The notes under the pieces: generated by a model
Database searches by the model: none
The model's input: the letters and a program-made list of their open reading frames with translations, nothing else
Told to the model about the DNA's origin: nothing
In this document: piece after piece, positions 1 through 5,430 of the stretch
Numbering within the stretch: the stretch's first letter is position 1
Layout: every line of letters starts with the position of its first letter
Position numbers and translations under genes: made by a program
Source: Bacillota bacterium
Lineage (GTDB): Bacteria; Bacillota; Sulfobacillia; JAJZYS01; JAJYTV01
Reading direction: 5' to 3'
Assembly (NCBI GenBank): GCA_021786135.1
Contig: JAJYNV010000266.1
Coordinates: 1 to 7,718 of the forward strand
Length of the DNA stretch: 7,718 nt

Positions 1-1288
1 ACGTCTGGCCATCGGCTGCCGTCGTGAAGGTCTGGCTCTTGCGCGTCGGAATCGTGGTGTTGCGTTCGATCAACTTCGTCATGACGCCGCCGAGCGTCTC
101 GATGCCGAGCGAGAGCGGCGTGACGTCGAGCAGCACGATGTCCTTGACCTCGCCGGCGAGCACGCCTGCCTGAATGGCCGCGCCCACGGCAACCACCTCA
201 TCCGGGTTGACGCCACGGTTCGGCTCTTTGCCCGTCAACTTCTGCACCAGTTCCTGGATCACCGGCATGCGCGTCGATCCGCCCACCAGCACGACTTCGT
301 CGATCTGCCGCTCGCTGAGCCCGGCGTCCGACAGAGCCTGACGGACAGGAGCGGCGCAGCGCTCGGTGAGGTCGCGAGTGATCTCCTCGAAGCGCGCGCG
401 GCTGAACCGCAGGTCGAGGTGCTTGGGGCCGTTCTGGTCCGCCGTGATGAACGGCAGGCTGATCGATGTCTCGCTCATGCTGGAGAGCTCGATCTTCGCC
501 TTCTCCGCAGCCTCCAGCAGACGCTGCAGGGCCTGGCGGTCGGCGCGCAGGTCGATGCCCTGCTGCTTCTTGAACTCGTCGACCATCCAATTGACGATAC
601 GCTCGTCATAGTCGTCGCCGCCGAGGTGCGTGTCGCCGCTCGTCGACTTGACCTCAAACACACCGTCGCCCACCTCGAGGATGGAGACGTCGAACGTGCC
701 GCCACCGAGGTCGAAGACGAGGATGGTCTCATCCTTCTTCTTGTCGAGGCCGTAGGCGAGCGCCGCCGCCGTCGGCTCGTTGATGATGCGCAGCACTTCG
801 AGGCCTGCGATCCGGCCGGCGTCCTTGGTCGCCTGACGCTGCGCATCGTTGAAGTAGGCCGGAACGGTGATGACAGCCTGGCTCACGGTCTCGCCCAGGT
901 ACCGCTCGGCGTCGCCCTTGAGCTTCTGCAGGACCGCAGCCGAGATCTCCTCGGGCGACATCTCCTTGCCTGCGGCCGGCACGTCGATGCGCGCTTCACC
1001 GTTCCCACCGCGCGTCACTCGGTACGGCATGCGCTTGCGCTCCAGCTCGACTTCATCATAGCGGCGCCCGATGAAACGCTTGACCGATGCCACCGTGTTC
1101 TCCGAATTCAGTACCGCCTGCCGGCGCGCCAGCTGGCCGACGAGCCTCTCTCCGCCCTTCTGGAACGCGACGACGGACGGCGTCGTGCGTGACCCTTCAG
1201 CGTTCACGATGACGGTCGGCTGGCCGCCCTCCATCACCGCGACCACCGAGTTGGTCGTGCCCAGGTCGATGCCGACGATCTTCGCCAA
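1..1288 (-). CDS. dnaK: Molecular chaperone DnaK (Hsp70), C-terminus cut by window edge
   Basis: ATP-dependent cytosolic Hsp70 chaperone that binds exposed hydrophobic peptide segments and works with DnaJ and GrpE. The window holds 429 codons: the complete nucleotide-binding domain (about residues 1-383) and the first part of the substrate-binding domain. Visible motifs are phosphate-binding IDLGTTNS (7-14), DLGGGTFD (193-200, with Thr198 at the usual autophosphorylation site), VLVGGSTRMP (333-342) and the allosteric linker with VLLDVTPLSLGIET (385-398). About 180-200 residues are missing beyond position 1. The start is TTG at 1288-1286: an in-frame TAG lies six codons upstream, no ATG or GTG lies between, and translation from TTG gives the canonical MAKIVGIDLGTT. 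Relative to Bacillus DnaK there is an insert of about 24 residues near 76-99, as in diderm bacteria. It is preceded by the carboxypeptidase gene rather than hrcA or grpE, and has its own promoter. Family assignment is essentially certain. Confidence 0.98.
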   Translation of the reverse strand, partial: MAKIVGIDLGTTNSVVAVMEGGQPTVIVNAEGSRTTPSVVAFQKGGERLVGQLARRQAVLNSENTVASVKRFIGRRYDEVELERKRMPYRVTRGGNGEARIDVPAAGKEMSPEEISAAVLQKLKGDAERYLGETVSQAVITVPAYFNDAQRQATKDAGRIAGLEVLRIINEPTAAALAYGLDKKKDETILVFDLGGGTFDVSILEVGDGVFEVKSTSGDTHLGGDDYDERIVNWMVDEFKKQQGIDLRADRQALQRLLEAAEKAKIELSSMSETSISLPFITADQNGPKHLDLRFSRARFEEITRDLTERCAAPVRQALSDAGLSERQIDEVVLVGGSTRMPVIQELVQKLTGKEPNRGVNPDEVVAVGAAIQAGVLAGEVKDIVLLDVTPLSLGIETLGGVMTKLIERNTTIPTRKSQTFTTAADGQT

Positions 1289-1292
1289 CGAA

Positions 1293-1307
1293 CCCTGACC
1301 CCTTCCC
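1293..1307 (-). promoter_or_regulatory. Ribosome binding region of dnaK (supports TTG start)
   Basis: Read on the minus strand, a purine-rich GGGAAGGGG (1307-1299) is followed by CAGGG (1297-1293) just ahead of the TTG at 1288. Neither is a perfect GGAGG: the first sits about 10 nt and the second 4 nt from the start codon. Together they support initiation at TTG, the only usable start between an upstream in-frame stop and the conserved N-terminus. Confidence 0.5.
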
Positions 1308-1317
1308 TAGGCACACT

Positions 1318-1342
1318 GGGGGACCGCCTGCCGGCGGCCCCC
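1318..1342 (-). other. GC-rich hairpin in dnaK leader
   Basis: The inverted repeat is GGGGG-A-CCGCC, loop TGCC, GGCGG-CCCCC as read on the plus strand: ten G:C pairs with one unpaired base and a 4-nt loop. It lies between the predicted dnaK promoter and the TTG start, about 30 nt upstream of the start codon. No T-run follows the stem on either strand, so it is not a standard intrinsic terminator. It may shape dnaK mRNA stability or translation, or end some read-through transcripts from the upstream operon. The structure is seen in the sequence; the role is inferred. Confidence 0.6.
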
Positions 1343-1375
1343 TGCCCGATCAGAACAGCCCTGACATCCGATGAG

Positions 1376-1405
1376 ATTATAGGGAGTGAAGGGAACCCGG
1401 GTCAA
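1376..1405 (-). promoter_or_regulatory. Predicted sigma70/sigmaA-type promoter of dnaK
   Basis: On the minus strand, TTGACC (1405-1400) is followed by an 18-nt spacer and a perfect TATAAT (1381-1376). Transcription would start near 1369, giving a leader of about 80 nt to the dnaK TTG. The promoter lies inside the 3' end of the carboxypeptidase gene, and the TAA stop of that gene (1379-1377) is part of the -10 box. I see no CIRCE (TTAGCACTC/GAGTGCTAA) or HAIR (CTTGAGT/ACTCAAG) operator nearby. This would let dnaK be expressed independently of the upstream operon. Confidence 0.72.
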
Positions 1406-2489
1406 CGGCCCGAGGGAGAAGCCTGCGCACTGGCGAGAACCACCATGGCAGCCGGGCCTTCGGCGTGAGCACCGGTGCAGCTGCAATCGGTTCCGTGCCA
1501 CGGGTCAGGACGGCGACACCTGCGAGGCCTCCATCCGGCAGCCGCCCGGACATGCGCTGTACGCGCAGACGCAGCGGCTGGCCGTCGAGGAGCGTTCCGG
1601 CGAGCCGTCGGCCTAGCACGAGCGGCCTGCCGTCCGGGAGCCGGCCCACGACGCGACCCTTTGGCAGGACGAAAGCGCCACCATCGCGCGCGAACCCCCA
1701 GTCGAGGAGTCTGATCGCATCACCGTAGCGATCACCGCCCTTGAGCAGCACGGCGATCAGGTGGACATCCCCCCGCCTCGCGGACGCTATGAGGCATTTG
1801 CCGGCGGCGTTTGTGGTACCGGTCTTCGCGCCATCCGCGCCAAGGTAGCTGCCGAGAAGCGAGTTCGTGTTGCGGATGGGGCGTCCGTGCCCGTCCTGCG
1901 GCGTCAATGTGAGCTCCTGAGACGCCACGATCCGCCGCACTTCACCCTGCCGGAGCGCCACTTGGGCGATCCTGGCCAGGTCGGCAGCGCTGGTGTAGTG
2001 GTGGGCCGCGGTCAGTCCATGCGGATTGACAAAATGCGTCTGACGCGCGCCGATCGCAAGCGCCGTGCGGTTCATGCGCTCGGCGAACCTGGGCACATCG
2101 GGTGACACGGCGGTCGCGATGGCATGCGCGGCATCGTTGCCGGAGCGCAGCAGCATCCCCTCCAGAAGTTCACGCAGCGTATAGCGGTCCCCCGCGCGCA
2201 GATGCGCGCTGGAACCGGGCACCGCGGCCGACTCCCTCGATACCTCCACGACCTGTCCGAGCCGTCCCTCACGCACGGCGACGAGAGCCGTGAGCAGTTT
2301 CGTCGTGCTGGCAGGCGAGCGGCGCACGTACGCCGAGCGGCTGTAGAGCACCTCGCCGCTCGTCGCGTCGATCAGCACGGCCGCCCCGGATGTGATGCGG
2401 GGCGGCTGGGGCGACGACGACGCCACGGCTGCTGGCGAGAGGCCGCCGAGCAGGAGCCCGATGATCGCGAGCACAGAAAAGCGGCGCAT
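1377..2489 (-). CDS. D-alanyl-D-alanine carboxypeptidase (PBP5/DacF-like, peptidase S11)
   Basis: Penicillin-binding serine peptidase that removes the terminal D-Ala from peptidoglycan pentapeptides outside the cytoplasmic membrane, limiting cross-linking. From the ATG at 2489 it is 370 residues. Residues 1 to about 24 form a signal peptide (MRRFSVLAIIGLLLGGL, then AVASS). The three active-site motifs are present and well spaced: STTK (Ser61-Lys64), SGN (116-118) and KTG (222-224). After about residue 270 comes a short, divergent version of the beta-rich PBP5 C-terminal domain with two GRLPDG motifs. The end (RLPWWFSPVRRLLPRA) is aromatic and basic and could be the amphipathic membrane anchor typical of this family. 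A GTG two codons upstream is possible, but GGAGG at 2501-2497 is spaced correctly (7 nt) only for the ATG. It follows rodZ by 42 nt, and its stop codon overlaps the dnaK -10 box. The family is clear; the exact paralogue (dacA, dacF and so on) is not. Confidence 0.95.
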   Translation of the reverse strand: MRRFSVLAIIGLLLGGLSPAAVASSSPQPPRITSGAAVLIDATSGEVLYSRSAYVRRSPASTTKLLTALVAVREGRLGQVVEVSRESAAVPGSSAHLRAGDRYTLRELLEGMLLRSGNDAAHAIATAVSPDVPRFAERMNRTALAIGARQTHFVNPHGLTAAHHYTSAADLARIAQVALRQGEVRRIVASQELTLTPQDGHGRPIRNTNSLLGSYLGADGAKTGTTNAAGKCLIASARRGDVHLIAVLLKGGDRYGDAIRLLDWGFARDGGAFVLPKGRVVGRLPDGRPLVLGRRLAGTLLDGQPLRLRVQRMSGRLPDGGLAGVAVLTRGTEPIAAAPVLTPKARLPWWFSPVRRLLPRAVDPGSLHSL

Positions 2490-2521
2490 GTCCACCCCTC
2501 CAGGAGGTTAGCATGCGCCGC
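2481..2521 (-). repeat. 10-bp inverted repeat enclosing the carboxypeptidase RBS and start codon
   Basis: GCGGCGCATG (2481-2490) is perfectly complementary to CATGCGCCGC (2512-2521), with a 21-nt spacer. On the mRNA the downstream arm contains the carboxypeptidase ATG (2489-2487) and its next two codons, and the GGAGG ribosome binding site lies in the loop. Inside that loop the 11-nt palindrome CCTCCTGGAGG (2507-2497) can fold the RBS onto an upstream CCTC. The fold would bury both the start codon and the RBS. The repeat is seen directly; a regulatory role is inferred. Confidence 0.6.
2497..2501 (-). promoter_or_regulatory. Ribosome binding site of the carboxypeptidase gene
   Basis: GGAGG on the minus strand, 7 nt upstream of ATG at 2489. 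It decides between that ATG and an in-frame GTG at 2495, which would sit only 1 nt from it. Confidence 0.8.
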
Positions 2522-2532
2522 GCATGGCTACC
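2506..2532 (-). repeat. Competing hairpin at the rodZ stop codon
   Basis: On the minus strand GGTAGCCATGCG (2532-2521), loop CGG, and CGCATGCTAACC (2517-2506) can pair to give about 11 bp with two single-base bulges. The 5' arm begins at the last base of the rodZ TAG. The 3' arm overlaps the upstream arm of the 2481-2521 repeat, so the two stems are mutually exclusive. No T-run follows, so it is not an ordinary terminator. Confidence 0.5.
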
Positions 2533-3341
2533 TACCCGCCCTGCTGCACCGATATGCCGACAGACTGCGCTTGGCTGCCCTGCAGCGGCACCGCCTGCCC
2601 GTCCACCTCGAGCGTCGCGGCCGGCGGGTTACCGACCTTGATCACGATGCTTTGTTGAGCGGTGTACTGCAGGGTGCCTGACGTCTGCACCGTCGCGGAC
2701 TGTGGTGTCGGCGCGCTGTCGATGTCGACGTAGACGTAGCAGGGGGCGGTCAGCTGCACTGTCAGCGTGATCGGTCCCGACGGGACGGTATAGTTCGCCT
2801 CCGGCCCGCCGTACGGGCCCTGCGAAGGCGCTGCCGGCGTCAGCGCCACCGCTTGGGTCTTGGTCTTGTGCTTCTTCTTCTGCTGCTTGACATGGCCCTT
2901 CGGCTGCGTCGTGGTGCTCACGGTGGGAGGCTTCGTCTCGGTACCTCCAAAGAGGCCCGGATGCGAACCGACGAAATAGAGCAGTGCCACGAGGAAGATC
3001 AGCGGTATGACGACCCAGGGCCACTGGCTGCTGCCCCGGCCGACGGTCATCGGACGCATCTGGGGCCGCCGCGGCGGTTCGTTCGCTTCAAGCGGAAGAG
3101 GCTCAGGTTCTGCGGGCCGCTTGGGCATCTGCTCCAGCAGAGGCTCGGCGTCAAGGCCGAGGTAGCGTGCGTAGCTTCTCAGAAACCCACGGGCGTAGAC
3201 ATCGCCCGGGAATTGATCGTAGTCGTCGCGCTCGAGAGCCTCGAGATACCTTTCACGGATGTGCAGCTCCTGCTGCACCGCGGCGATCGACATACCCCGC
3301 GCTTCGCGCGCCGCCCTGAGTTCCGCGCCGATTCCGGCCAC
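2532..3341 (-). CDS. rodZ: RodZ-like protein: cytoplasmic HTH, one TM helix, extracytoplasmic DUF4115 domain
   Basis: Single-pass membrane protein of 269 residues with the RodZ architecture. Residues 4 to about 70 are a Cro/C1-type helix-turn-helix of the HTH_25 kind (GAELRAAREARGMSIAAV, then ERYLEALERDDYDQFPGDVYARGFLRSYARYLGLD). Next come a Pro/Glu/Arg-rich cytoplasmic linker (75-105), a transmembrane helix at about 107-124, a Thr/Lys-rich extracytoplasmic stretch with a basic patch at 151-162, and a beta-rich C-terminal domain at about 188-252 resembling DUF4115/RodZ_C. In E. coli, RodZ links MreB filaments to the rod-shape elongation machinery. The position just upstream of a D-Ala-D-Ala carboxypeptidase suits a cell-shape role. 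The start is GTG at 3341, 20 nt after the asnS stop, with GGTGAT (3353-3348) as a plausible RBS. A membrane-anchored regulator of other function with the same domains cannot be excluded. Confidence 0.85.
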   Translation of the reverse strand: MAGIGAELRAAREARGMSIAAVQQELHIRERYLEALERDDYDQFPGDVYARGFLRSYARYLGLDAEPLLEQMPKRPAEPEPLPLEANEPPRRPQMRPMTVGRGSSQWPWVVIPLIFLVALLYFVGSHPGLFGGTETKPPTVSTTTQPKGHVKQQKKKHKTKTQAVALTPAAPSQGPYGGPEANYTVPSGPITLTVQLTAPCYVYVDIDSAPTPQSATVQTSGTLQYTAQQSIVIKVGNPPAATLEVDGQAVPLQGSQAQSVGISVQQGG

Positions 3342-3361
3342 GCCGCCATCACCCCGTCCGA

Positions 3362-4645
3362 CTAGGGTCGCAGCCTATAGAGCATGCGCGGGAACGGGAT
3401 CGTCTCACGCACGTGCTCAAGCTTCAGTATCCAGGCCAGCGTACGCTCGATGCCCAGGCCGAAGCCCGAGTGCGGCACCGATCCGTACCGCCGCAGGTCC
3501 AGGTACCAATCATAATCCTCTTCGGGCAAGTCCTGCTCGTGCAGTCGCTGCAGCAGAAGGCCGTAGTCGTCGATGCGCTGCCCGCCACCGACGATCTCGC
3601 CATAGCCTTCCGGCGCCAGCAGGTCCGCGCTGAGCACGACGTCCGGCCGCTCCGGGTCGGGCTTCATGTAGAAGGCCTTCGCCTGCGTCGGATAGCGATG
3701 GACGAAAACAGGCAACTTGAAGCGCTGCGAGATCGCCGCTTCGTGCGGTGCTCCGAAATCCTCGCCCCAGGGGATCTCGAGGCCGTCTTCGCGCAAGATG
3801 CCGAGCGCGTCGTCGTAGGAGATTCGCGGGAAAGGCGCCTTGACCTGCGCCAGCTCCTCGGGATCTCTGCCCAGGAGCCTGAGCTCGTCCGAGCAGCGTT
3901 CGACCAGTTGCGCGATGGCGTAGCTCAGCATCTCCTCGACCGTTTCGAGACAGCCGTCGAGATCAGTGAACGCCATCTCGGGCTCGACCATCCAGAACTC
4001 GATCAGATGGCGGCGCGTCTTCGACCGTTCGGCGCGGAAGGCCGGGCCGAAGCAGTACACCTTGCCGAGCGCCTGCGCCAGGGCCTCGTTATAGAGCTGT
4101 CCGCTCTGCGACAGGTATGCCTTCTGTTCGAAGTAGGTCGTCTCGAAAAGCGTCGTCGTGCCTTCGCATGCCGAAGGCGTCAGGATCGGCGTGTCCGCCG
4201 CGATGAAGTCGTGCTCATCAAGCCAGCTCCTAATCGCCTGCTCAAAGCGGCTGCGCACGCGAAGGATAGCCGCCTGGCGCTGGCTCCGCAGCCAGAGGTG
4301 ACGACGATCCAGGAGGAAATCCACACCGTGCTCCTTCGGCTGGATGGGGTAGTCATGACTTGCGCCGACGACTTCCACGTCGTCGAGGTCGACTTCGACA
4401 CCCGAAGGCGCCCGCAGGTCGGCACGGCAGCGGCCGCGCGCGACAATCGACGTCTCAATCCCCAGCGAGCCGGTCGCCTCCCAGACCTCGGGCGACACTT
4501 CCTTCTCTCGCAGAACCATCTGGACCTGGCCTGAGCCGTCCCGCACCACCAGGAAGCGGATGCCGCCGCTCTTGCGGAGGCTCAGGACCCAGCCCCTGAT
4601 CTCCACGCGCTCACCTACGGCACCGCCCAGTTCCGCAATCCGCAC
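3362..4645 (-). CDS. asnS: Asparaginyl-tRNA synthetase (class IIb)
   Basis: Cytosolic enzyme that charges tRNA-Asn with asparagine using ATP. From GTG at 4645 it is 427 residues. The N-terminal OB-fold anticodon-binding domain covers about 1-100 (RIAELGGAVGERVEIRGWV, then RFLVVRDGSGQVQMVL), followed by a class II catalytic core. Motif 2 is FRAERSKTRRHLIEFWMVEPE (about 203-223) and motif 3 is GFGLGIERTLAWI (about 394-406). The EFWMVEPEMAF form of motif 2, the KAFYM segment and the C-terminal RETIPFPRMLYR are AsnRS rather than AspRS features. The length is normal for bacterial AsnRS. I prefer GTG at 4645 because GGAGG sits 7 nt upstream and the protein then begins at the conserved RIAEL. A GTG at 4678 would add 11 Gly/Lys-rich residues and overlap the enoyl-CoA hydratase gene. 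The gene follows that hydratase by 17 nt and precedes rodZ by 20 nt, so it is probably co-transcribed with both. Confidence 0.95.
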   Translation of the reverse strand: MRIAELGGAVGERVEIRGWVLSLRKSGGIRFLVVRDGSGQVQMVLREKEVSPEVWEATGSLGIETSIVARGRCRADLRAPSGVEVDLDDVEVVGASHDYPIQPKEHGVDFLLDRRHLWLRSQRQAAILRVRSRFEQAIRSWLDEHDFIAADTPILTPSACEGTTTLFETTYFEQKAYLSQSGQLYNEALAQALGKVYCFGPAFRAERSKTRRHLIEFWMVEPEMAFTDLDGCLETVEEMLSYAIAQLVERCSDELRLLGRDPEELAQVKAPFPRISYDDALGILREDGLEIPWGEDFGAPHEAAISQRFKLPVFVHRYPTQAKAFYMKPDPERPDVVLSADLLAPEGYGEIVGGGQRIDDYGLLLQRLHEQDLPEEDYDWYLDLRRYGSVPHSGFGLGIERTLAWILKLEHVRETIPFPRMLYRLRP

Positions 4646-4652
4646 GCTCTTG

Positions 4653-4657
4653 CCTCC
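4653..4657 (-). promoter_or_regulatory. Ribosome binding site of asnS
   Basis: GGAGG on the minus strand, 7 nt from the GTG at 4645 and just after the hydratase stop codon. It favours the shorter asnS start over the overlapping GTG at 4678, which has only a weak AGAGG-like site within coding sequence. Confidence 0.7.
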
Positions 4658-4662
4658 ACCTT

Positions 4663-5430
4663 TCAACGTCCCCGCCACTGCGGTTTCCTCTTCTCGAGGA
4701 AGGCCGCGACACCCTCCTGCCCGTCCTCGCTCGACGCCACCTGGCTGACCATGCCTTGCAGATAGCGGAGCGCGCTCGGAAACGGCTGATCGCCCACCTC
4801 TGAGAGCGCCTCCTTGCCCATCGCGAGGACGAAGGGGCTCAGCGAGGCCAGGGACAGTGCCTTCTCTTCCACGGCCGCATCAAGTTTCCCCTGCTCGACC
4901 ACCGCGTTGAGGAGTCCGATGCGCAGCGCTTCAGGCGCATCGACGCGCCGTCCTGTCAGGGCGAGGTCGGAGAGGGCGCGCAGTCCAGTGAGGCGCGCGA
5001 GCGGCGCCAGCACCACCATCGGAAAGAGGCCGATCTGCACCTCGGGCAGACCGAACTTCGCATCCTCTGTGGCGTAGGCGAGGTCCGCGGCCGCGAGGAT
5101 GCCCATGGCGCCGGCGAGGCAGTAGCCCTCGACCGCCACGATGATCGGTTTCCGCGCCGCACGCATGCTCCGGATGACGTCGGCGACGCCGCCGAAATAG
5201 GTGCGCCGCGCGGCCATCCCATCCGCCCGGCGCACCTCGGCGAGGTCGGCGCCGGCGCAGAAGTTGCCCCCTGCGCCCGATACGACGATCACGCGGACCT
5301 CTGTGTCGGCTCCGAGACTCTGAAACGCCTCCGCCAGAAGGCGGAGGCTCTCTGCGTCCAGCGCGTTGCGCCGCTCCGGACGGTTGAGCACCACCCTCGC
5401 GATCGCACCTCGCGTCACATCAACCGCCAC
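4663..5430 (-). CDS. Enoyl-CoA hydratase/isomerase (crotonase family), probable 3-methylglutaconyl-CoA hydratase
   Basis: Crotonase-fold protein of 255 residues, normal family length. The N-terminus (ARVVLNRPERRNALD), the oxyanion-hole segment NFCAGADL (56-63), the GYCLAGAMG turn (102-110), KFGLPEVQIGLFPM (125-138) and the C-terminal EGVAAFLEKRKPQWRGR are all typical. The second catalytic Glu is present (Glu130 in LPEVQ). The position of the first catalytic Glu (Glu144 of rat mitochondrial hydratase) is Gly110, as I recall for several LiuC-like and isomerase-like members. Lying directly after HMG-CoA lyase and a carboxyltransferase, it most likely hydrates 3-methylglutaconyl-CoA to HMG-CoA in leucine breakdown. 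Other enoyl-CoA substrates, or an isomerase role, remain possible. The GTG start at 5430 overlaps the 3' end of the lyase gene by 11 nt and is served by GGAGG at 5444-5440, implying translational coupling. Confidence 0.92.
   Translation of the reverse strand: MAVDVTRGAIARVVLNRPERRNALDAESLRLLAEAFQSLGADTEVRVIVVSGAGGNFCAGADLAEVRRADGMAARRTYFGGVADVIRSMRAARKPIIVAVEGYCLAGAMGILAAADLAYATEDAKFGLPEVQIGLFPMVVLAPLARLTGLRALSDLALTGRRVDAPEALRIGLLNAVVEQGKLDAAVEEKALSLASLSPFVLAMGKEALSEVGDQPFPSALRYLQGMVSQVASSEDGQEGVAAFLEKRKPQWRGR

Noticed and set aside
419..1192. A 257-codon plus-strand open frame opposite dnaK
   Set aside because: Antisense open frames opposite dnaK are a well-known artefact of its codon use. 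The protein has no domain I recognise.
1318..1342. Hairpin considered as an intrinsic terminator for the carboxypeptidase operon
   Set aside because: The stem is strong, but no T-rich tract follows on either strand, and it lies downstream of a good dnaK promoter, so termination there would also stop dnaK.
1289..1410. Search for CIRCE or HAIR operators ahead of dnaK
   Set aside because: No TTAGCACTC/GAGTGCTAA or CTTGAGT/ACTCAAG pair is present, even in degenerate form that I could defend.
2497..2507. Palindrome CCTCCTGGAGG considered as a protein operator
   Set aside because: It is explained by the ribosome binding site and its complement, inside a larger inverted repeat. An RNA-level role is more economical, and no promoter is visible there.
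3413..4534. A 373-codon open frame on the plus strand opposite asnS
   Set aside because: It is the antisense shadow of a clear asnS gene in GC-rich DNA. The predicted protein is Arg/Leu-rich with no recognisable domain.
5420..5430. Overlap of lyase and hydratase genes considered as a frameshift
   Set aside because: Both proteins have normal family ends and length, and the hydratase GTG has its own GGAGG, so this is ordinary translational coupling.
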